Below are positions 57,991-64,000 of a stretch of DNA of 64,000 nucleotides, one piece after another (the first letter of the stretch is position 1; every line of letters starts with the position of its first letter). Position numbers and translations under genes: made by a program. The notes under the pieces were generated by a model. It was not told the origin of the DNA, did no database searches, and saw only the letters and a program-made list of their open reading frames with translations. The stretch comes from Rosa chinensis (taxonomy: Eukaryota; Streptophyta; Magnoliopsida; Rosales; Rosaceae). Location: positions 40,357,001 through 40,421,000 of the forward strand of contig NC_037090.1 of NCBI RefSeq assembly GCF_002994745.2, in the 5' to 3' direction.

Positions 57991-60900
57991 GCCAACACAA
58001 GGGCTTCGTCACACTTACCATTGAGTTAAGACATCTCAACATATCCTAAGCGGCAACTTGTGCCATCGGCCAAGTCAACGCCGAACAAGTCTGGTCAACG
58101 ACCAACAAGGTTGGCCAACTCTGGTCAACGCCCACTCAAAAAAAAAAAAAAAAAATCTTGGGTGCAAATCTTCTCTGGACACCCAGAGATCCGCTTAGGA
58201 TACCCTCCTTCGTTGCAGCAGCAACTCTCTCAGGACCCACTAGCACTCAGCGGCCAGCCAAGCATCCTCCGCCAGAAAGCCTCCGCCGGGCTGCACCGCC
58301 GGACAGTGGCGGAGTTCCTCCGCTGGCCATCACCACTGCTCCGCTGCTGAAACAAAGTTCCACCAGCCACCGCTCTGCTGGCAGGCTCCTCTAATTTTCC
58401 CAAGGCTCCGCTCCGCAACCAGGAACAGCTTGGCAGCCACCGCTAGAGGTGCACCTCCGAACTTCCCCTTCGAGTTGCACTGCTGCAAGTTCACCGCTAG
58501 ACTGCACCACCGGGCAGCCTCCGCTGGGCCTCTCATCTAGTCAAGCTCTGATGGACGTTCAGAGGCCAAGCAGCTCCACCGCCGCTAGTCAACACTCAGC
58601 GGAGCACTTCCGCTGTACAACTCCGCAGCTGCTTCGTGCCACCCAGAGGGTTCCATCCTCTGCTCCACCAGACTGCGCCTCCGCTCCGCCGAGCTCCAGG
58701 TCAGCTGCACCCCAGTTCCGCCGGACTTCTTCCTCCGCTGACGAGTTTTCTTCGCCGGACTTCTCAGCTGGGCAAGTTTATTTCTCAGCTGGACGAGCTT
58801 TCTCCACCGGCCTTCCACCTCCGCTGGACTGTTCACCGCTGAGCAGCACCTCCCTGAGCATCAGGCCTCCGCTGAGCTTCGAGCTCCACCGAACTCAAGG
58901 CCTCCGCTGAGCTCCGAGCTCCGCCGAACTCAAAACCTCCGCTGAGCTCAAGCTTCTGCTAGCCAGTCCTTCCGCCGGTGAGTCTTCCGCCAGCGAGATC
59001 ACAGAACCGCCACCAGCCTCTTCTGAAACGATACCGCTAAACATACACCGCAAGACAACCACGGTTGGCCATGGTCTGCCGGTCTCCGCCGCTGGTCACC
59101 CTTGACGCTCGTCCCCGTGTTCTTCTCTGAGCATCTAATTTGAATGTCTCTGATATGAATGCCTGGTTTCTTCACGAAGCTTGCAGCAACGCCAGTAATC
59201 GAGATAAGTCTCTCTCTTTACTTAGTACACACGTGCCTAGCTTTCACAGGTGAACTAATTTACAATAGTTGGTCAATAGTTACATAGTTAATAATTCAAT
59301 GCCACGTCAAAATTGTGCTATTCTCCTGCACACACCTTTATACATTGAAGCAATTACACTCACGTGCTACAGTCAGAGACATAATTGGAGTGGCTTGTTT
59401 GTACTCATCCATATATCATTTATATATGCCTTGATTTCACTTAGCTCATAAACATGCATAAGAGTGATGTACTGAGCCCCTGTGCTTGTCCCTATCACAT
59501 CACTACTAGTTTCTCACTTGTACACATGTATATTTATATATACACATACAGCTTGCTTGACAATTACACATGAAGCATATGTACTGCTACTCTCCCATGT
59601 GTACTAGCATGTAAACTTTACGTTCACATGTGTTCTTTGCTAGGCTCACATGCTCCTGGTCAAGTCATTAGTGGCACCATAATCTATATGCCTTATGCTT
59701 ATACTTATTGCACAGCCATATATTATCTCATAATTAATATAATCATCAGCGGGCACATATGTTGAGCATGACTCATGACATGACATACTTATCTGCTTGG
59801 CTTTTCTTGCCTCTCAAATCATATATTTCTTGAGATATATATATCAACGTAACGTGAAGGTGTGTGTATGCAAGTTAGTGCCATGCATATATGTGAAGCA
59901 GTCATATCACTATGATCACCACTATGACATTCTAAAATGTGTACATTAAAATCTTCATTGCACATATTTAATCAATTCAATTACATAGACAAAAGCGCTA
60001 ATCATTTACCTTATCTTATGTTGACGAGGCACAAACACCTTTTCGGCCAACGAGATCATTAGCCTTCTACTAAGGAACTTCGCCGAAGCAATGGAGCGTC
60101 ATGCTTGGACAACTCCAATATGATTTGGGTACTTATATCAATTCCGAACCCCAACTCACTCCAAATTGGCATAAGATAAGTCACTATATCTTATCTCTTA
60201 CGCTCTTGCAATTGGAGCCTTTGCCATGACTATACATGTCTCCGTGACCCTTAAGCATGCCTACAAAATGTTATTAGCAACTTTACTACAAGTACATGCT
60301 ATACACATATGCCATGCTACTACTTAATTCCAACTCAATTAAATAAATATGTGACACTCATCTAGAAGCTTGTGACACTTACGACTTACTAAAACATGCT
60401 CGGATAAACGACTTGCTCGGGTTACGACTCGCTTGGGTATCGAGTTTGGCCACGACTTGCGCTTGGGCCACGCCTCGCATGCTCGCACAGCGCCTACACA
60501 CTCAACTACACTCAACTTGCTCGAACAACCCAACTTGCTCGATCATGTCCAACATGTTTTACTTAAGCCCCAAGTTCACAAACGCTTCATTCTATGTCAC
60601 CGGGACTACTCCCACAAAATTACTTTGGACACCCATTACACTTGCCACTATCTATTGTGCGTGTTTTATGGCCATAAGATCCACATATATAACTACCAAT
60701 ATTTTACATGTTCATACACATTAATGGAATATTGAGTTCTTCTACCATTTGTTGTTCGCAACAAAACGAATTCTTTTCGCATTCCATTAATACGAGTGGT
60801 AACCAATACAACAAGCATTCTACATATCCGCGTTTTTGTCTCATTGTGTAGGCTAAAGGAGTCCCTTCTTGCTTACGGAGTTCGGGGACTTGTAGGGGCT

Positions 60901-60991
60901 AGGCGCCTCTCGGACATTGTTTATGCTTGATGACTTCATGATTATAACTCCCCAACCAAGAAGCTTCTCTTACTCAGGGGCTTCGGGGACT
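57991..60991 (+). other. LARD-B interior, non-coding
   Basis: The first kilobase is rich in CTCCGCTGAGC-like pieces (for example an imperfect ~38-bp tandem repeat at 58866-58945), which create long Ser/Pro/Ala frames on both strands without domain character. The rest (59150-60990) is A/T-richer and shows no frame of note. Confidence 0.7.
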
Positions 60992-61457
60992 TGTAGATAC
61001 CTCTACTAGCAAGGCTAGTTTGCTACCTCACCAAGCATAAACAACACCCTCATGGGATCCAACCGCTACTTGCATCTTGTAGCCCTATGTTCAAGCTACG
61101 CTACGGTATCCGAAAGTCGCAAATCCGTCGCCGGGAAGCCACCTTTCCGGCCTTGCCAACATGCCCTCACAAATAGGCTTTCTAGACTAGAAATGGTGGT
61201 TGCTTGTCCCACATCGAAAACAATGTAAAAGAGAAGCGTTCCCTTCACCTATAAAAGGAATGCCTCCTCCCACAACTCAAAGGATCCCATTACATCCCTT
61301 GTAATCTTGTTAGGCCGCAAGGCTCGACACACTAGTACACATTCAAGTGGACGTAGTTTCCCGCTAAGGCGGGAAGCGAACCACTATACATCTTGTGTCA
61401 ATCTCTCTATCTCTTTCTTTACGTTAATTAGGTCCCCAACGGATCCAAGCATTAACA
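60992..61457 (+). repeat. LARD-B 3' LTR
   Basis: Preceded by the purine-rich GGGGCTTCGGGGACT. A near-duplicate of that tract (GAGTTCGGGGACTTGTAG) occurs 110 bp earlier at about 60879. Confidence 0.92.
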
Positions 61458-62867
61458 CAAACTAGGAGAAATTCGTAATTTGTCATGTAATTTGTCACGG
61501 GAAAGATGGACTTTTCGCATGGGCTATGAGTAAATGGGTTTGAAAAACCCCAAAATCTCAAAACTCTCTCTTCCCTTCTCGGCCGCACCTCTCTTCTCTC
61601 TCTCCCCTACGCATCTCTTTCTCGTCTTCCCTCTGCCATCGCCGGAAACACAGGGCCCGGCCACCAGCTCTTGTCACCGCCACCGCCAGCGAGCCAGCAC
61701 CCAAATCCGACCCAAGCCTGAGCCTCACCGCCGACATGCACCGCCGGCAGCCTCCACACTCGACAACCCAAGACGGCGCACCACTATTCCTCGACTCTCA
61801 CCGATATTCGAACCTTTTCTATACCCACCACCGCCACCAACGAGCTCGAAGCAAGCTTTTTATTAACACTCCAAAGCCTCGCCACTGACCCAAAGCTGGA
61901 GAACACCGTACTTGGCTTCGCCGGCGATCTGGATTTCTGCAAAGCTAGGTTTACCAACTCCGGCCACGATTGAGCCAAACCACCACCATAGATGGAGTCA
62001 GCGTGCTCTTGTTCGCCAAAACTCCATGATTTTGATCTCTAGTTCAGGCCAGAACTCCTGCACGAGCCTCACGCTCCGTAGCAGGTGCGTGGACAACCAC
62101 AGCTCCGCCGTTGGACATTCAAAGAGTCTTAATTGGGTAATTTTCGTCACCTCTCCTTAGATTACGCCTTTTGGTTGATATAAACCAGAAACCCTAATTT
62201 GTGTTGTTGGATTTGGAATGTGAGGGATTTGGAATCTGTGTTTTGGGAGATTTTAGAGAACCCTGAGCTTTGGATTTTGCGAATTTGAAGTTTTGGAGAA
62301 AAGAAATGGTTGAATCAATCTCCATTGAAAATGGATTAAGGTAAGGGTCCTGAACTCCATGTTTGGATATGAATTTGGTTAAGAGCTGGATTTATGATTT
62401 TTGTTATGCGTGTGAGGTGCTCCAAAACGGTTGTCGATTGGGGAATGCAGCTACTATTAATTGGTTTCTATTTTGGAAAAGAAGAAGTGGTAAGTATTGG
62501 TCTCTGACAATCTACCGGATTTGGTGTGGTAATTGTATTTTGAAATGAAACCCGGTTATGCTGCTTGAATGATTAATGCTTATATAAGAAACCGATTTTG
62601 TTGGAAACTAGGCTTGAATGAACGAATGTGAATTAGCTTAATGCAAATTGAGGACTGGCTTTGTTTAATTAAAGAAGTGAGTTTTTTATAAATTTTGGAG
62701 AGGTAGTAATGCAAGGTGGACAAAGAATGGTTAATTTGGTGAGCTCTTTAAGAGAATTGATGGTGGAAATTGGTAGTGGAAACGTTAACCTTTATGTGAT
62801 TAAGTGAAATTGGGATATTGGATTCCGATAAATGAAGTAAATTACAAGTGAAGTACTTTAAAGCTAC

Positions 62868-63170
62868 CACCATATCCCAAAATTGTAATCCATTGGGAAT
62901 GGTAATTATCGTTTGTTTCCTTAAAGTAAAAATGTTAAACAAATGAAGGTGAATGTGTCAAGTATGGTCACCATATCTCAAATTATTTAAATGCTATATC
63001 ATTTGGATTATTTGGGAATGGTGGTTGCTATTTAATTGATTAAGGTTTAAAGGCTAAATAAAAGGAGGTCAAATTGGTTGACCGAAACTTTAATATGGGA
63101 AGAAGTGTGATCACCATATCCCGAATGAGCTTACTACGTTAAGTGAATTATTCGGGAATGGTAACTATTA
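62868..63170. repeat. Three tandem imperfect palindromes in the Tekay-like LTR
   Basis: ACCATATCCC...GGGAATGGT recurs three times (62868-62903, about 62969-63020, 63114-63168). Each is an inverted repeat separated by a variable spacer. Confidence 0.6.
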
Positions 63171-64000
63171 ATTATTGGTTAGAGATAAATTGGTAACTTG
63201 CAAAGGAATTGAACAATTTGAAATTGTAAATTAATTACTTATCGAAAATAGTTTTTGTTAAAGGACTCAAGCGTGTGCACATGGAATTGGACGAAGCATT
63301 GAAAGTCAGAAACAAAGCCAAGTTTGGGCGAGCACTCCAATTCCAAGCAGGGTGAGTTGTCCCTTGTTAGAGGCTTTTCTATATGTGGAATGCTCTGGTA
63401 TAATAATATGTTGCCTGCAAGTACGTTTTTGGTTGTTCATTAGTCGATGCCTCGTGATATCCGTGTTTCTATAACTGATAATTTCTTATTGCGAAAATCG
63501 AGGCTAGACTTGCATGTTGAGATACTGTACCCATTGTATGTTTGTACTTGTGACCTGAAAGTGAATGGGACCTAGACGCGTAGATTCCTAGAGATCCCAC
63601 GGTATCGATAACTGTGAACCTCAAGAGGGGGGCTGTGCTCCTATTTTGTCGAGGAAGGGTGAGTACCGATAGTGAACCAGTCACAGGAGACTCAAGGCCA
63701 GGAAATGGACACTTTCGCTACTTGTAGTCACAAGGACTACAGAGTAGTTGGTCGGTTCTTGAAGGATGACGAACCAGGTCGGTCACCGAATTGTTTGAGT
63801 TTACCCGGCAGGTAAGTATCTCGGAGCTCCAAGTTGTGTGAAGCATATTGCATATGTATTATAAAAGAAAACAAATGTTTGTGGTTGCCTCTTTTTAAAG
63901 TACTTTTTGATAAACGTGCACAATATTATGTAGTAAATATTTTCAAGTATATTATCTTTCAAACCTAGCATGGTTGGGTCGGCCCCTGTTGGGCATGCGA

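Larger units (their letters stand above)
57507..61457 (+). mobile_element. LARD-B: complete non-autonomous LTR retrotransposon
   Basis: LTRs of 465 and 466 bp (57507-57971, 60992-61457), both TGTAGATACC to ATTAACA, flanked by a perfect duplication CAAAC (57502-57506 and 61458-61462). The interior of about 3.0 kb has no gag or pol. The LTRs differ at about eight positions and one indel. The primer site nearly equals that of the Tat element at 13461, and the LTRs share CCCACATCG, CTATAAAAGG and an R-region hairpin, so Tat proteins may have mobilised it (inference). Confidence 0.92.
57172..64000 (+). repeat. Tekay/Del-like chromovirus LTR, split by LARD-B and running off the window
   Basis: Starts TGTGAGCCCCCAAAAAATT at 57172, is interrupted at 57506/61463 by LARD-B, and continues to the window end. 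It includes a C/T-rich leader-like stretch near 61565-61640 and the GGTTGGGTCGGCCCC text near 63972 that I associate with the 3' part of such LTRs. No coding gene is present: the frames near 61534-62160 are in leader sequence. The end of the LTR is outside the window. Confidence 0.6.

Noticed and set aside
58449..58910. 153-codon Ser/Pro-rich frame in LARD-B
   Set aside because: Similar-length frames occur on both strands here because of CCGCTGAGC-like repeats. No gag motif or other domain is visible.
61534..61866. 110-codon proline-rich frame
   Set aside because: It sits in C/T-rich leader-like sequence of a Tekay-type LTR; a host gene start is not supported by any domain.
1..64000. tRNA, rRNA or other structural RNA genes
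   Set aside because: The only tRNA-related sequences seen are primer-binding sites of LTR elements. No cloverleaf-like gene was recognised by eye; a tRNA or covariance-model scan would be needed to exclude them fully.

Overview
This window is from a flowering-plant nuclear genome, most likely a dicot. The evidence is GT-AG introns, plant-type LTR retrotransposons (Tat-, Tekay-like and Copia), a plant L1 LINE, Mutator, PIF/Harbinger and CACTA-type DNA elements, and one plant-type DHHC protein S-acyltransferase gene. The repeat style reminds me of Rosaceae, but that is an impression only.

Layout. 1-244 is the edge of an LTR. 443-819 is a DUF4283 pseudogene. 1226-10112 is a Mutator-like element (9-bp TSD TACTTGTAA) with an internally deleted transposase gene. 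Inside it sits a complete, very young non-autonomous LTR element (LARD-A, 2981-9363, TSD GCACT). 10113-13460 is gene-free, with CACTA-like repeats and TIR elements, including a MITE at 12416-12995. 13461-21690 is a decayed Tat-lineage Gypsy element with gag, protease, RT, two RNase H domains, integrase and a separate antisense ORF. 21691-25048 holds LTR remnants around a solo LTR (22463-24614, TSD GAGGT) carrying tandem repeats. 25190-26650 is a dispersed repeat holding a Harbinger MITE and a minisatellite. 26700-34190 is an LTR, an L1 fragment and a decayed Copia (Copia-1, minus strand) that has been patched with 481 bp of the nearby LTR.

The one host gene I see lies on the minus strand from 49749 to 35908. 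It has five exons, gives a 430-residue DHHC palmitoyltransferase, and its reading frame and splice sites are intact. Its fourth intron is about 10.4 kb because it holds a full Copia element (Copia-2, 37312-44234, TSD AGGAA) and a solo LTR (44502-46285, TSD ATATG). A Mutator MITE (35072-35727) sits 180 bp downstream of the stop codon.

Upstream of the gene, 50395-51477 is an inverted second copy of the 25190-26650 repeat. It is followed by a small foldback element, a 5'-truncated L1 LINE (52481-56776, 15-bp TSD), and a Tekay-like LTR (57172 to the window end). A second non-autonomous LTR element (LARD-B, 57507-61457, TSD CAAAC) is nested in that LTR.

Except for the acyltransferase, no reading frame looks like a working gene. 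The retroelement polyproteins carry stops, frameshifts and catalytic Asp-to-Asn changes. I found no wholly new biological system. The most useful observations are the nested insertions dated by their target-site duplications, the expanded acyltransferase intron, the fused Mutator remnant, the antisense Tat ORF and the 481-bp patch.
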